A stretch of 64,000 bases of DNA from Brevibacillus_H sp041920465 (GCA_041920465.1 JBHGXW010000009.1:1-64000); one strand, 5' to 3'. Shown: positions 8,227-17,643, counted from the stretch's first letter. The notes: generated by a model not told the origin, from the sequence alone. Numbers and translations: made by a program.

Positions 8227-8735
8227 CCGTACCCTCCCCAGTCTTCGCTGGCCTGCTCTGTTCCTTGGAGGATATGCAAGGCATCGGACAGCATGTCGCC
8301 AATAGCGTTAAAACAAATTTCTACGCCTTTGGGATTGCCCGGCAGATTGATAATCAGACTGTTTCCGCGAGTTCCGGCAACAGCCCGGGTCAGCATGGCT
8401 CGTCTGGATTGAGTCAGACCCGCCCGTCTCATCTCTTCCGCCAAACCGGGTACCCGACGGTCCATGACCCATGTGGTAACTTCCGGCGTCACATCCCGCG
8501 GACTTAGGCCTGTACCGCCCGCGACGATCAATAAATCACATTTTTCCCGATCGACCAGTTCAATCATGTTTTCTTTTAACTCTTCCATATCATCCGGTAC
8601 CACTCGATAAACGGCGACCTCCACTTTAAGCCAGTCACGCGTAAGCTGGCGCAACAAATTAATCCGGTCGTCCGGTCGTTCACCGCGTGCAATTGAGTCA
8701 CTCGCCGTGATGACTCCTACTTTCCAAGTTCCCAT
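8220..8735 (-). CDS. MogA/MoaB family molybdopterin biosynthesis protein
   Basis: MogA-type proteins adenylylate molybdopterin before molybdate insertion. The 171-aa protein spans one MoCF domain: VGVITASDSIARGERPDD at the N-terminus, LIVAGGTGLSPRDVTPE around residue 75, and LIINLPGNPKGV near 130. I choose the second of two close ATGs (8735) since GGGGG would sit too near the first. MogA and MoaB cannot be told apart by eye. Operon-like with the downstream molybdopterin-binding gene. Confidence 0.88.
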   Translation of the reverse strand: MGTWKVGVITASDSIARGERPDDRINLLRQLTRDWLKVEVAVYRVVPDDMEELKENMIELVDREKCDLLIVAGGTGLSPRDVTPEVTTWVMDRRVPGLAEEMRRAGLTQSRRAMLTRAVAGTRGNSLIINLPGNPKGVEICFNAIGDMLSDALHILQGTEQASEDWGGYGW

Positions 8736-8816
8736 AGCCATACCCCCACTTCCAATTCATTATACTACAATCGTTCCTTTTTCCTGCTAGAATATATGAC
8801 AGAAAAATAAAAATGT

Positions 8817-9401
8817 TTAGCGTGACGATCCAAAAATTTCATGCTCTGTAACAAGATAGTCGAGCGGAAAGTCGTGCGGTTCTCTGGGAACGCAGTCGAC
8901 CACCTGGATGGAGAAACAAAAACCGATTAACAGCGGGCGGTGGCTAAGCGTGGAGAGAAACCGGTCGTAATAACCTCCTCCATACCCCAAGCGTCCCCCT
9001 GCTTTGTCAAATGCAACCCCGGGCAAAACCACAGCCTCCAGTTTGCCGCAATCAGCCTCCTCCGCCTTCATAGGATCAGGTTCCATAATCCCGTATGCCC
9101 CTTGGCGCAAGCTCTGTTCACCCGAATAAATATAGGGTATGATTTGACGCTTTGCCTGATCCGTGGCAGGAAGCCAAATCTGCTGCCCGCGTTGTTGTGC
9201 CGCATCAATAAACGGGCCTGTATCAATTTCTGCGCCGAACGATCGAAACATCATAATCGTCCTGCATGAAGTCAAGGGTTCAAGAGTAAGCAACAGTTGG
9301 GCTGCCTGACGCGATTTCGTTACCCTATCGTCCGGCGTCAATTGCTCACGAGCTTTCAAGACTTGATTCCTCAGCGTTTTTTTCTCTTCTCTAATCGTCA
9401 C
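8817..9401 (-). CDS. 5-formyltetrahydrofolate cyclo-ligase
   Basis: This enzyme converts 5-formyl-THF to 5,10-methenyl-THF with ATP, returning folate stored as the 5-formyl form to one-carbon metabolism. The 194-aa protein has the family's signature GGRLGYGGGYYDRFL near residue 134 and a basic N-terminus (EEKKTLRNQVLKAREQL). The start is GTG (9399-9401) with GGGGAG about 6 nt upstream. It is divergent from the ABC-F gene with only 70 bp between them. Confidence 0.95.
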   Translation of the reverse strand: MTIREEKKTLRNQVLKAREQLTPDDRVTKSRQAAQLLLTLEPLTSCRTIMMFRSFGAEIDTGPFIDAAQQRGQQIWLPATDQAKRQIIPYIYSGEQSLRQGAYGIMEPDPMKAEEADCGKLEAVVLPGVAFDKAGGRLGYGGGYYDRFLSTLSHRPLLIGFCFSIQVVDCVPREPHDFPLDYLVTEHEIFGSSR

Positions 9402-9471
9402 TCCACTCTCCCCTTGTCCCTCAATGTTCGATTAGGCTACACTTAGGCTATGAATTTCTTGAGGTGAAACC

Positions 9472-11418
9472 ATGATCCTGTTACAAACGGAAAATATAAC
9501 AAAAACCTATGGTATTGAAACCATTTTACAAGATATTTCCTTGCAAGTACAAACAGGCGAGCGTATCGGTCTCGTCGGTATCAACGGAGCCGGCAAATCC
9601 ACGTTGATGAAAATTTTGGCCGGGGAACTGAGCTACGACCAGGGAATCGTACGAAAACCAAAGGACGTGACGCTCGGCTACCTGTCACAGGACGGCGGTC
9701 TTGAATCGGACCGCTCTATTTGGGATGAGATGATGTCGGTATTCACCCATCTGCAAGCAGAAGAACAAGCACTTCGAAAACTGGAAGAAAAAATGGGCGA
9801 CCCTCAAATCCTCTCCGATGAGAAACGGTACCAACAGATCCTTGAAGAATACGCCAAACGTTCCGAGCAATTCAAAGAACAAGGCGGGTACAGTTATGAA
9901 GGCAGCATTCGCGGCGTATTGCACGGACTCCGCTTCGCCGACATGGATATCCACACCCCGATCAAAACGTTAAGCGGAGGGCAAAAAACAAGGCTCGCTC
10001 TGGCCAAACTGCTGCTGCAGGCTCCCGATGTTTTGCTGTTGGACGAGCCGACCAACTATCTGGACATTGAAACCTTAACCTGGCTGGAGACGTACCTGCA
10101 AAATTACAAAGGCGCGATTCTCGTCGTCTCCCATGACCGCTACTTTCTGGATAAGCTGGTGACCATCATTTATGAGATTGAGCGGACCAAAGCAACCCGG
10201 TATGTGGGCAATTACAGCAAGTTCCTCGATCAGAAAGCGGTCCGCATCGAACAGGAAATGAAGATGTACGAAAAGCAGCAGGAGGAGATTGCCCGCCTCG
10301 AAGATTTTATCCAGCGCAATATTGCCCGTGCTTCCACCACCAAACGGGCCCAAAGCCGACGCAAAGCCTTGGAAAAAATCGAGCGGATGGAAAAGCCGAT
10401 AGCGGAAAGCAAATCAGCCCACTTTTCATTCGAGATCAACAAAATGAGCGGACATGAAGTGTTGAAGGTCAGAAACGTAAGCGTAGGGTATCCCGATGCC
10501 ATCCTCTCCCGCGGCCTCTCCTTCGACATTGAGCGGGAAGAGCGGGTCGCACTGGTCGGCCCCAACGGGATCGGCAAATCAACCCTGCTCAAAACCATTG
10601 TCGGCAATCTGGAGGCTCTGCACGGAACCATCCAGCTGGGCAGCAATGTTACGATTGGCTACTATGACCAGGAACAGCGGAATTTGAACGAAAGCAAGAC
10701 AATTTTGGCCGAACTGTGGGACGATTATCCGCACATGCTGGAAAAAGACGTACGTACCATTCTTGGCAACTTTTTGTTCAGCGGGGATGATGTCCAAAAG
10801 AAAATCGGCGAATTATCCGGGGGAGAACGCGCCCGCGTATCACTTGCCAAGCTGATGCTGAAGGAAGCAAACTTCCTGATTTTTGACGAGCCGACGAACC
10901 ATCTCGACATCATCAGCAAGGAAGTGTTGGAAAATGCTCTGTTCGACTATCCCGGCACCATTCTTTTTGTTTCCCATGACCGGTATTTTTTAAACAAGAT
11001 TGCCACTCGCGTACTGGAACTGTCGCCTGACGGAGTGACCAGCTACCTGGGTAATTACGATTACTTTGTGGAGAAAAAACAAGAGCTGGCAGAGCTGTCG
11101 CTTGAACTGGCGCAGCAGTCGAATCAAAAATCCGGCAGCAAAAATCAGGCGGCGCATGCCAAAGCGCCTGAGAAATCAAGCTACGAGCTGGATAAAGAAG
11201 CAAAGCGGCGCGAGAGACAACGTCAGCGCCGCATCGAAGAAATTGAACAAACCATAACCAAACTGGAAGCCTCGATTGCAGAGTGGGAGGCAGAATTATG
11301 TCTGCCCGAAGTTTACTCCGATCATCAAGAGGTAAAGAACCGCAACGATTTGATCAGCCAAGCCCGAACGGAACTGGAGCAGTTGTTTGAAGAGTGGAGC
11401 GAGATTTCGGAAGCGTAA
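9472..11418 (+). CDS. ABC-F family ATPase (YdiF-like)
   Basis: A 648-aa cytoplasmic protein with two ABC ATPase domains and no membrane segments. Walker A motifs are at about 43 (GINGAGKST) and 363 (GPNGIGKST); the signatures are LSGGQKTR and LSGGERAR, each followed by LLDEPTNYLD or IFDEPTNHLD. A charged linker (about 245-310) and a long coiled-coil C-terminus (about 570-648) complete the ABC-F plan. Members act on ribosomes, resolving stalls or protecting against antibiotics. Its place beside tsaD matches B. subtilis ydiF. GAGGTG lies 5 nt before the ATG. Confidence 0.95.
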   Translation: MILLQTENITKTYGIETILQDISLQVQTGERIGLVGINGAGKSTLMKILAGELSYDQGIVRKPKDVTLGYLSQDGGLESDRSIWDEMMSVFTHLQAEEQALRKLEEKMGDPQILSDEKRYQQILEEYAKRSEQFKEQGGYSYEGSIRGVLHGLRFADMDIHTPIKTLSGGQKTRLALAKLLLQAPDVLLLDEPTNYLDIETLTWLETYLQNYKGAILVVSHDRYFLDKLVTIIYEIERTKATRYVGNYSKFLDQKAVRIEQEMKMYEKQQEEIARLEDFIQRNIARASTTKRAQSRRKALEKIERMEKPIAESKSAHFSFEINKMSGHEVLKVRNVSVGYPDAILSRGLSFDIEREERVALVGPNGIGKSTLLKTIVGNLEALHGTIQLGSNVTIGYYDQEQRNLNESKTILAELWDDYPHMLEKDVRTILGNFLFSGDDVQKKIGELSGGERARVSLAKLMLKEANFLIFDEPTNHLDIISKEVLENALFDYPGTILFVSHDRYFLNKIATRVLELSPDGVTSYLGNYDYFVEKKQELAELSLELAQQSNQKSGSKNQAAHAKAPEKSSYELDKEAKRRERQRQRRIEEIEQTITKLEASIAEWEAELCLPEVYSDHQEVKNRNDLISQARTELEQLFEEWSEISEA

Positions 11419-11423
11419 GAGGT

Positions 11424-13661
11424 TTACGATACAGCATCTTCCCGGTTGTCTTCAAACAATGCCGCATATAAGACCGGCAGGACAAAAAAGATAATCGAAG
11501 TCGCCGCCGATACGATGCCGGAGTCATTCAACACCAGTGTGGCCAGGGAACCGGCGGTAATTCCACCGAAACCGCGAGCCAGTGACGGATATTGAACGGA
11601 CAATCGCCTGAGGAACTGTGTAGGACGGAGACTTAGCAGACTGATGACCAGAAGCGAAACGATAAACACCTTGCTCCATGCCGAAATCCGAATCAGGCGC
11701 AGGTTCATCTCCAGCTTCCGCTCCACCATGTTGCCAACGACCGACCAATTGCCGTTTATCATGTCTTGGGCGATGCGTCCCACATGGGTCAGCGGCAGCT
11801 CCGAATAAGTATGTAAAAAAATCAATACAGCCACTCCAGCGAACAGGCCGCCTCCCACGCAGAGGAGGCCTGTTTTGCCAATTCGCCATCCCTGGAGGCG
11901 AAATACCGCAATGCCAAAGCCGACCGTTCCGGCTAGAAATCCGCCTGCATTGGTGCCCAGAGTGGGATAGGCCATATAAAACAGCACGAAGCCAAATACT
12001 CCTCCTGCTAAAGCAAGACAGATTGCTCTGTCTCTTCTCCACCCTTCGTACAGCGCAGAGACAAGCAGGATGGTCGCTCCGATCAAAACCCCTTCATATT
12101 CGTTGCCCAGGCCGTAAAACCTTGCGGCAATCACCGGATCGTATCCCATATAGGAGCGGCTCATTGCTTTTGCGCCGGTAAATCCGTCCACAAGAATCAA
12201 ACAGCAGGTAAAACCGGCAACGGATAAAAGCAATTTGGGCAATGGCAAGCGCTCCACCAAAAGCGCACCTCCAAACGCCAATAAAACGACCACTCCCAAG
12301 ACGATTAAAGGAGGTGCCGAGCGAAGCAAAACCGGTTCGATCAAAAATAGCGAGGGAAAAAACAGCATCGCTAGGATCCAGAGCCGTATCGCCCGGCGAA
12401 GGGGAATAGATTGGTTGACCTCGCCTTTTCTTTGCCAAATCCAGACGAAAGAGGCAACGAGCAGCGTAACGATTTGAAGCATCACATACAGGTACAACAC
12501 AGTCGACCGGTTTTCGTAAATGTGATCGATTCTTGCCACTTCACTCATAAATTGCTGAAAGTCAGAGGACGATGCTGTCGTCACCGGGTGTCCAATCAGT
12601 TGTGTCAGCATTGGAATGTTGAGCCAATTCAGGATGGTGGGCGCCAGATCAATGCCATTGACGATGCCGGTTTGTCTGGTCGAAAGTGAAGTGAGGGGGC
12701 CGCTATGTGGAGTGGAGTCCCAAATCATCAACGGAGTCAGGAGCGACTTTTCCTTCTGTGCCTGTTCGTTGCTGCTGACGGACAGAAGCATCACCATTTG
12801 ATTCGGTTTACGGTTTTGCAGGATCTCACCAATAAAGCGATCAATGTCGGCTAATATTTTGAAATACTGCAAATCAAACCGGAGCGGAGCCATGTCTTTT
12901 TTCAGTTGATACAATCTGGTTAAATCGGCAAGTTCCACGATCAAGAGCCCTGGCCGCTTCTCTTCCCGTATCTGTCCGGCCAGATACGGATAATTGGTTT
13001 TGAGCCCATACGGATAATCCGCTTGCGCCAGATTGGTCTTAGACGATATATCCCCTTCCGGAATCATCCCGTTCTCATCCATGCCGAACAACGCGGCATG
13101 CCTGTTTCGTTCCCAAGGCGTGTCGGCATTGCCATACACGGAGACGATCATCCCGCTTTGGCGAACTGCGGTTCCTAACAGGCCAATTTGCGGATCGTAC
13201 GGCTTCTCCTGATTATCCGATTTCAGCCGGATAATCCCGGGGAAGAAAATTTTGTTCTTTCCTGCTGTTTGAAAACCGGGTTCAACCAATTGATTCATCC
13301 ATGCGGCAGCAGGCAGTTCCTGTTTGATCTGTTCATCCAGTTGATAAGCAGTGCCGCTATGTTCCGTATACAAGGCCGGTCCTCCGCTTCCGCAAATCAG
13401 ATAGGCATTCGGGTCATTACGCGGACCTGCAGGACGTATGGTTAACGCACCGTATTTGCTTTGGTTTAACCATTTATCCACATGTGGGTAAGTCCGAAGA
13501 ACAGCCATGTCGGCAAATGACAGGCCGTCTACGAATATGACTACTGCCTGTCTGGCCCCCTGCTCTGTTTGAGCCGCGGTTGCGTAAGCCGTTTGGCTCA
13601 TCATCGGGATGATCAAGACAGCCAACAGGCACAGCCATTTTAGCCAGGTATATCGAATCAT
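11424..13661 (-). CDS. Membrane-anchored alkaline-phosphatase-superfamily protein
   Basis: A 745-aa exported and multi-spanning membrane protein. It starts MIRYTWLKWLCLLAVLI (signal), with AGGAGG 6 nt upstream; an upstream in-frame extension to 13763 is rejected. Residues about 35-380 resemble the alkaline phosphatase/phosphodiesterase superfamily: AVVIFVDGLSFADM near the start of the domain, where the Asp would bind metal and a Ser/Thr would be the nucleophile, and GIDLAPTILNWLNIP near its end. The C-terminal half has about ten hydrophobic segments. Substrate is unknown; an envelope polymer or lipid headgroup is a guess. It ends 5 nt from the convergent ABC-F gene. Confidence 0.7.
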   Translation of the reverse strand: MIRYTWLKWLCLLAVLIIPMMSQTAYATAAQTEQGARQAVVIFVDGLSFADMAVLRTYPHVDKWLNQSKYGALTIRPAGPRNDPNAYLICGSGGPALYTEHSGTAYQLDEQIKQELPAAAWMNQLVEPGFQTAGKNKIFFPGIIRLKSDNQEKPYDPQIGLLGTAVRQSGMIVSVYGNADTPWERNRHAALFGMDENGMIPEGDISSKTNLAQADYPYGLKTNYPYLAGQIREEKRPGLLIVELADLTRLYQLKKDMAPLRFDLQYFKILADIDRFIGEILQNRKPNQMVMLLSVSSNEQAQKEKSLLTPLMIWDSTPHSGPLTSLSTRQTGIVNGIDLAPTILNWLNIPMLTQLIGHPVTTASSSDFQQFMSEVARIDHIYENRSTVLYLYVMLQIVTLLVASFVWIWQRKGEVNQSIPLRRAIRLWILAMLFFPSLFLIEPVLLRSAPPLIVLGVVVLLAFGGALLVERLPLPKLLLSVAGFTCCLILVDGFTGAKAMSRSYMGYDPVIAARFYGLGNEYEGVLIGATILLVSALYEGWRRDRAICLALAGGVFGFVLFYMAYPTLGTNAGGFLAGTVGFGIAVFRLQGWRIGKTGLLCVGGGLFAGVAVLIFLHTYSELPLTHVGRIAQDMINGNWSVVGNMVERKLEMNLRLIRISAWSKVFIVSLLVISLLSLRPTQFLRRLSVQYPSLARGFGGITAGSLATLVLNDSGIVSAATSIIFFVLPVLYAALFEDNREDAVS

Positions 13662-13672
13662 TCCATTCCTCC

Positions 13673-13864
13673 TGTGAATAAAGGATCGTTTGAAAGAAAA
13701 GAAGCAGGATGACAGATCAGGGAAATCCACATGATTATCCACAAATTCCACAAAACCATCCACAGCAGGATTCCCTTTCTGTCATGTTTGCCTTGGAGTT
13801 ATCACCATTATTCACAGGAAAGCATTCAATCATCCACAGCTTCTCTCCAGGAACATGTGGATAT
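13673..13864. promoter_or_regulatory. Cluster of DnaA-box-like sites
   Basis: Three sites match the DnaA box TTATNCACA exactly: TGTGAATAA (13673-13681, reverse), TTATCCACA (13735-13743) and TTATTCACA (13808-13816). Two have one mismatch: TCATCCACA (13830-13838) and TGTGGATAT (13856-13864). Three weaker ATCCACA/TTCCACA copies are at 13723, 13744 and 13756. Two more lie inside the adjacent gene: TTATCCACA (13474-13482) and TGTGGGTAA (13483-13491). This density in about 200 bp is far above chance. From memory, B. subtilis has a DnaA-binding cluster near gcp (tsaD). Confidence 0.7.
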
Positions 13865-13873
13865 TTGTAAAAA

Positions 13874-13905
13874 AATCCTTTTTACCCTTTAGGATAAAAA
13901 GGATT
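13874..13905 (-). terminator. tsaD terminator overlapping its stop codon
   Basis: AATCCTTTTTA and TAAAAAGGATT form an 11-bp stem, followed on the minus strand by a T run. The 5' arm of the stem encodes the last residues of TsaD (ESFLS), so the stop codon lies within the hairpin. Confidence 0.8.
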
Positions 13906-14977
13906 CCTTCAATGAAAGGCTGGGCACACCGTTTAAGTCCAGCGAAGCAAACTTGCCCTTTTGATACAGGATATAACCGGCTGCCGCAATCATCGCGGCA
14001 TTATCCGTACAGTAGACGAGCGGAGGAATGACCAGATGAATCGATTCCTCCTGGCAGCGTGCGGCAAGCTTCTCTCGTAATCCCTGATTGGCCGCCACAC
14101 CGCCTGCCAACAGCACTTGCCGGACGTTGTATTCCTTGGCGGCGCGAATCGTTTTCTCCACCAGCACCTCAACTACGGAAGCCTGGAAACTGGCGGCGAG
14201 GTTGGCTGCATTCACTTGCTCACCCCGCTGCTCGGCGTTGTGAAGCGTGTTTAATACGGCTGATTTCAACCCGCTAAAACTGAAATCGTACGAATCCTGC
14301 TCCAGCCAGGCTCGCGGCAGCACGATATTGGCTTCTCCTTCGCGGGCCAAACGGTCAATATGCGGCCCGCCCGGATACGGGAGGTGAAGGGAACGGGCCA
14401 CCTTGTCATACGCTTCTCCCGCTGCGTCGTCTCTCGTCTGTCCGAGTATCTCAAAATCGCCGTGCTCTTTCATGTAGACAAGCTCGGTATGTCCCCCGGA
14501 GACAACCAGCGCAATCAACGGAAATTCCATTTCGCTGACCAGCCGATTGGCGTATATATGTCCGGCAATGTGATGAACCCCGACCAACGGAATACCACGC
14601 GCGAACGAGATCGCTTTGGCGGCGGCAACCCCGACCAGCAGGGCTCCGACAAGTCCAGGCCCGTACGTGACGGCGATGGCCGAAATATCGTCCAGCGTTT
14701 TGTCCGCCTGCTCCAAGGCCTCTTCAATGGTTGCCGTAATATTTTCCACATGGCGTCGGGAGGCAACCTCCGGCACTACTCCGCCAAATCGCTTGTGAAT
14801 CTCCGCCTGGGAGGCGATCACATTGGACAATACCTTCTTGCCGTCTTCTACTACGGCGGCGGAGGTTTCATCACAGCTCGTTTCAATCCCGAGGATCAAT
14901 GCTGGCAGATTGGACGATTGATGCTTTCGGTAGGCATCCTGAACCAGTTGTTGATAACGTGACAATCGATTATTCAC
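13889..14977 (-). CDS. tsaD: tRNA N6-threonylcarbamoyladenosine transferase TsaD
   Basis: TsaD transfers the threonylcarbamoyl group to A37 of ANN-decoding tRNAs, working with TsaB and TsaE, both encoded here. The 362-aa protein has ILGIETSCDETS (about residue 28), the metal-binding HHIAGH (about 138) and the ASKHA-fold VSGGHTELV and LLAGGVAAN. The GTG start at 14977 overlaps the end of rimI by 8 nt, so translation may be coupled. It gives an N-terminal extension of about 25 residues not usual in the family, and no SD-supported later start was found. Confidence 0.97.
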   Translation of the reverse strand: MNNRLSRYQQLVQDAYRKHQSSNLPALILGIETSCDETSAAVVEDGKKVLSNVIASQAEIHKRFGGVVPEVASRRHVENITATIEEALEQADKTLDDISAIAVTYGPGLVGALLVGVAAAKAISFARGIPLVGVHHIAGHIYANRLVSEMEFPLIALVVSGGHTELVYMKEHGDFEILGQTRDDAAGEAYDKVARSLHLPYPGGPHIDRLAREGEANIVLPRAWLEQDSYDFSFSGLKSAVLNTLHNAEQRGEQVNAANLAASFQASVVEVLVEKTIRAAKEYNVRQVLLAGGVAANQGLREKLAARCQEESIHLVIPPLVYCTDNAAMIAAAGYILYQKGKFASLDLNGVPSLSLKESFLS

Positions 14978-15431
14978 TTAAATTCACCCACATGATTATG
15001 GCATCTTCATTGTTATCCGAATAATATTTTTTCCGTCTGCCGTGCTCTTCAAATCCCAATTTAGCATAAAGATTCCGCGCTGTCTGGTTGGAAGGGCGAA
15101 CCTCCAGCGTCATTCGCCGTCCACCCAATGCCACAGCCAACTCCATCATTTGCCGCATGAGCCGCTCCCCTATCTTGCGTCCGCGATAGCCGGGATGAAC
15201 GGCAATGTTGGTTATGTGCGCTTCATCCAGGATCAGCCACATGCCGCAGTATGCGACAATCTGTTGCTCAAGCACGACCACGACATATTTGGCATGTTGG
15301 TTAATCGTCATTTCGTTGACGAACGCATCCCTCGGCCATGGTGTAGAAAAAGAGAGTCGTTCAAGCTGGGCTACCGCATCCACATCATCCAGCGTCATGA
15401 ATCGAATTTCCATATCCTCTCTCGTTTCCAT
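14970..15431 (-). CDS. rimI: Ribosomal protein S18 alanine N-acetyltransferase-like, RimI
   Basis: A 153-aa GNAT acetyltransferase. The acetyl-CoA loop is visible as HPGYRGRKIGERLM near residue 78, and the C-terminal GNAT region as NLYAKLGFEEHGRRKKYY. RimI acetylates the N-terminus of ribosomal protein S18 in E. coli, and is embedded in the t6A gene cluster of many Firmicutes, as here between tsaB and tsaD. The ATG at 15431 has AAGGG 7 nt upstream. A second ATG seven codons later is a weaker choice. Confidence 0.93.
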   Translation of the reverse strand: METREDMEIRFMTLDDVDAVAQLERLSFSTPWPRDAFVNEMTINQHAKYVVVVLEQQIVAYCGMWLILDEAHITNIAVHPGYRGRKIGERLMRQMMELAVALGGRRMTLEVRPSNQTARNLYAKLGFEEHGRRKKYYSDNNEDAIIMWVNLSE

Positions 15432-15443
15432 ACGAATCCCTTT

Positions 15444-16151
15444 CTATTTCTCTTGTTTTGCCAGCCATTTGGCTTCTGCTTCCGCCACTTGCAAATACTC
15501 CGGCACCAGTTCGTGTACATTGGCAGCCTCCACTAGCCGCTTGGCCCCGATGATGGCAATATGCGCGGCACGCGGGTGGTTGAACGAGCAGGGCGCAAAA
15601 ACAGCTTGGCTGCCCACGATCTCATCAATTGTTTCGCGATGCATGCGCACATCGTCGCCGAGAAAAAGAATCGGCTCTCCTTTTGCCCGATCCAGCACGA
15701 CCGGCAGCCACTCGCGAAGCAAAATAATTCTTTCCGCTTCTGCCGCTTCCACCAATTCCATGTTCCGGGAGCGGTACAGTCCCGTGTAGACCTGACCCCG
15801 TCTGGCGTCAAACAACGGGATAATCGGTCCGCTAAATCCGAGTGCATTCATGGCCACCGCTTGCAAACTGGAAACACCGATCACCGGGAGATTAAGCGAC
15901 CAGGCCATGCTTTTGGCTGTAGCCACACCAATTCTTACGCCCGTATAGGAACCGGGACCGTGAGCAACCGCGATGGCATCCAATTGTTCCGGCAGCAGAT
16001 CCAGTTCGTCCATCAGCATGGAGATGCTGTCCATCAGGCGGACTGAATGATTTTTATTTAAATTCGTCGTCCATTCCCCGAGTACCCGCATGTCATCAGC
16101 CAACGCCACACTTAACACGAGATTGGAAGTATCAATTGCCAATATGCGCAT
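15444..16151 (-). CDS. tsaB: t6A biosynthesis protein TsaB
   Basis: TsaB is the catalytically inactive TsaD paralogue that dimerises with TsaD in the t6A machinery. The 235-aa protein opens MRILAIDTSNLVLSVAL and has the family's AHGPGSYTGVRIGVATAKS near residue 65. Its start lies 20 nt inside the 3' end of tsaE, with AGG 5 nt before the ATG. Co-transcribed with tsaE, rimI and tsaD. Confidence 0.97.
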   Translation of the reverse strand: MRILAIDTSNLVLSVALADDMRVLGEWTTNLNKNHSVRLMDSISMLMDELDLLPEQLDAIAVAHGPGSYTGVRIGVATAKSMAWSLNLPVIGVSSLQAVAMNALGFSGPIIPLFDARRGQVYTGLYRSRNMELVEAAEAERIILLREWLPVVLDRAKGEPILFLGDDVRMHRETIDEIVGSQAVFAPCSFNHPRAAHIAIIGAKRLVEAANVHELVPEYLQVAEAEAKWLAKQEK

Positions 16152-16602
16152 CTTTTCCTAACTCCTCACATAATGCCTCATAACGCTTTCCCCTGGGCGC
16201 AATGCGACAAATCCGATTCTGCTCGCCACCGATTGTAAGGGTAAGCTCCAGCCTTTCTTCAGGCAATACGTCTTCAATCAACGACGCCCACTCTACAACA
16301 CAAACACCGTCACCAAAAAAATACTCGTCCAACCCCAACGAATCAACGTCATCTCCTACCCGATACACATCCATATGATACAAGGGCAGCCGTCCTTGAT
16401 ACTCTTTGATGATCGTGAAGGTAGGGCTGTTCACCACTTCGCTGATGCCCAGTCCGCGGGCCAAGCCTTGTGTAAAAGTAGTTTTTCCTGCGCCCAGATC
16501 TCCCTCCAGAGTCAGTAAATCCCCCGGCTGAAGATAGGCAGCTATCCGCCCGGCAAACCGTTTTGTTTCTTCCGAATCACGAAGGGTAACGATTAACTCC
16601 AC
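16132..16602 (-). CDS. tsaE: t6A biosynthesis ATPase TsaE
   Basis: TsaE is the small P-loop ATPase needed for turnover of the TsaBD complex. The 156-aa protein has Walker A GDLGAGKTTFTQGLARGLG near residue 37 and the conserved VNSPTFTIIKEY and HMDVYR following. The start is GTG (16600-16602) with GGAGG 7 nt upstream. It follows thiL by 15 nt. Confidence 0.97.
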   Translation of the reverse strand: MELIVTLRDSEETKRFAGRIAAYLQPGDLLTLEGDLGAGKTTFTQGLARGLGISEVVNSPTFTIIKEYQGRLPLYHMDVYRVGDDVDSLGLDEYFFGDGVCVVEWASLIEDVLPEERLELTLTIGGEQNRICRIAPRGKRYEALCEELGKDAHIGN

Positions 16603-16617
16603 GCCATTGCCTCCTTC

Positions 16618-17643
16618 CTACCTGCGAAAATGATTATACCCCGATTTATGTAGAGGCCGTTCACGACCGGACGAATCCATAAGACGAACAGGTTCCTTAT
16701 CCGGTTCCATCACTCTGCCGATTGGTTTATAAAACAATCCGTGCTCTTTGAACAGGCCAGCCAATCGATCCGCTTCCAGAGCAGGAACCGTCCCCACCAG
16801 TTGATAGTCTTCACCGCCAGTCAAAGCCCATAGCAGCGGGTCTTGGCCGACTTCTTCGGCATACGCAAGCATCGGCTGGGAGAGTGGAATTAATTCCTCG
16901 TCGATGACGATGGAAACATGGCTTGCTTCAGCGATTTCCCACAACTCAGACGCCAGTCCGTCGCTGATGTCGTTAACCGCTCCCATCGCTTCCCTCCCCG
17001 CCAAACCGTTCAGGAGGCGCCCGGCGGCGATCTGCGCAGAAGGGCGTTGATGTTTATCAATCAATGGCTGCCATTTCTTTTCTGCCTGCTGTTGACGCTC
17101 TTTGGCGGCAAGCAGCAGATGCAGACCGGCAGCCGAATCTCCCAGTGTTCCCGTGACGAACACGATATGGCCCGGTCTCGCGGATGAACGAAGCAGCGCT
17201 TTGCCCCGCTCCACCTCTCCCAAGAGCGTAACAGAGAGGTGAAGGGCATCCGGCGTAGAAACGGTATCTCCGCCGATTATGCTTACGTGATAATCATTGG
17301 CTGCTTCATAAATGCCGTCATAGATTTGCTCGCACTCATCCGCGCTCCAGTTGGGGGATACGCCGATCGTCACCAAAGCATAGCGGGGAATCCCGCCCAT
17401 CGCGGCAATGTCGCTGATGTTCGAGATCATCGCCTTATAGCCAATGTCAGAGAACCTCATCGTCTCCCGCAAAAAATGGACCGTCTCAATCATGGCATCA
17501 CAGCATGCGACGACTTCCATACCATCTCCGACAGAGAAGACGGCAGCATCATCTCCAATTCCCACCGTTAAGCCGTTTGGAAGCGAATGTTCTTGAACCC
17601 GGTTCGTCCATCGCCGGATCAGGGAGAATTCGTCCTGTGCCAC
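16618..17643 (-). CDS. thiL: Thiamine-monophosphate kinase ThiL
   Basis: ThiL phosphorylates thiamine monophosphate to the active cofactor thiamine diphosphate. The 341-aa protein has GIGDDAAVF near residue 28, CCDAMIETVHF, ISNISDIAAMGG and IIGGDTVSTP, all typical of the PurM/ThiL ATP-binding fold. The start is GTG with GAGGTG upstream. It is the first gene of the thiL-tsaE-tsaB-rimI-tsaD run, the same order as B. subtilis ydiA-ydiE. Confidence 0.97.
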   Translation of the reverse strand: MAQDEFSLIRRWTNRVQEHSLPNGLTVGIGDDAAVFSVGDGMEVVACCDAMIETVHFLRETMRFSDIGYKAMISNISDIAAMGGIPRYALVTIGVSPNWSADECEQIYDGIYEAANDYHVSIIGGDTVSTPDALHLSVTLLGEVERGKALLRSSARPGHIVFVTGTLGDSAAGLHLLLAAKERQQQAEKKWQPLIDKHQRPSAQIAAGRLLNGLAGREAMGAVNDISDGLASELWEIAEASHVSIVIDEELIPLSQPMLAYAEEVGQDPLLWALTGGEDYQLVGTVPALEADRLAGLFKEHGLFYKPIGRVMEPDKEPVRLMDSSGRERPLHKSGYNHFRR

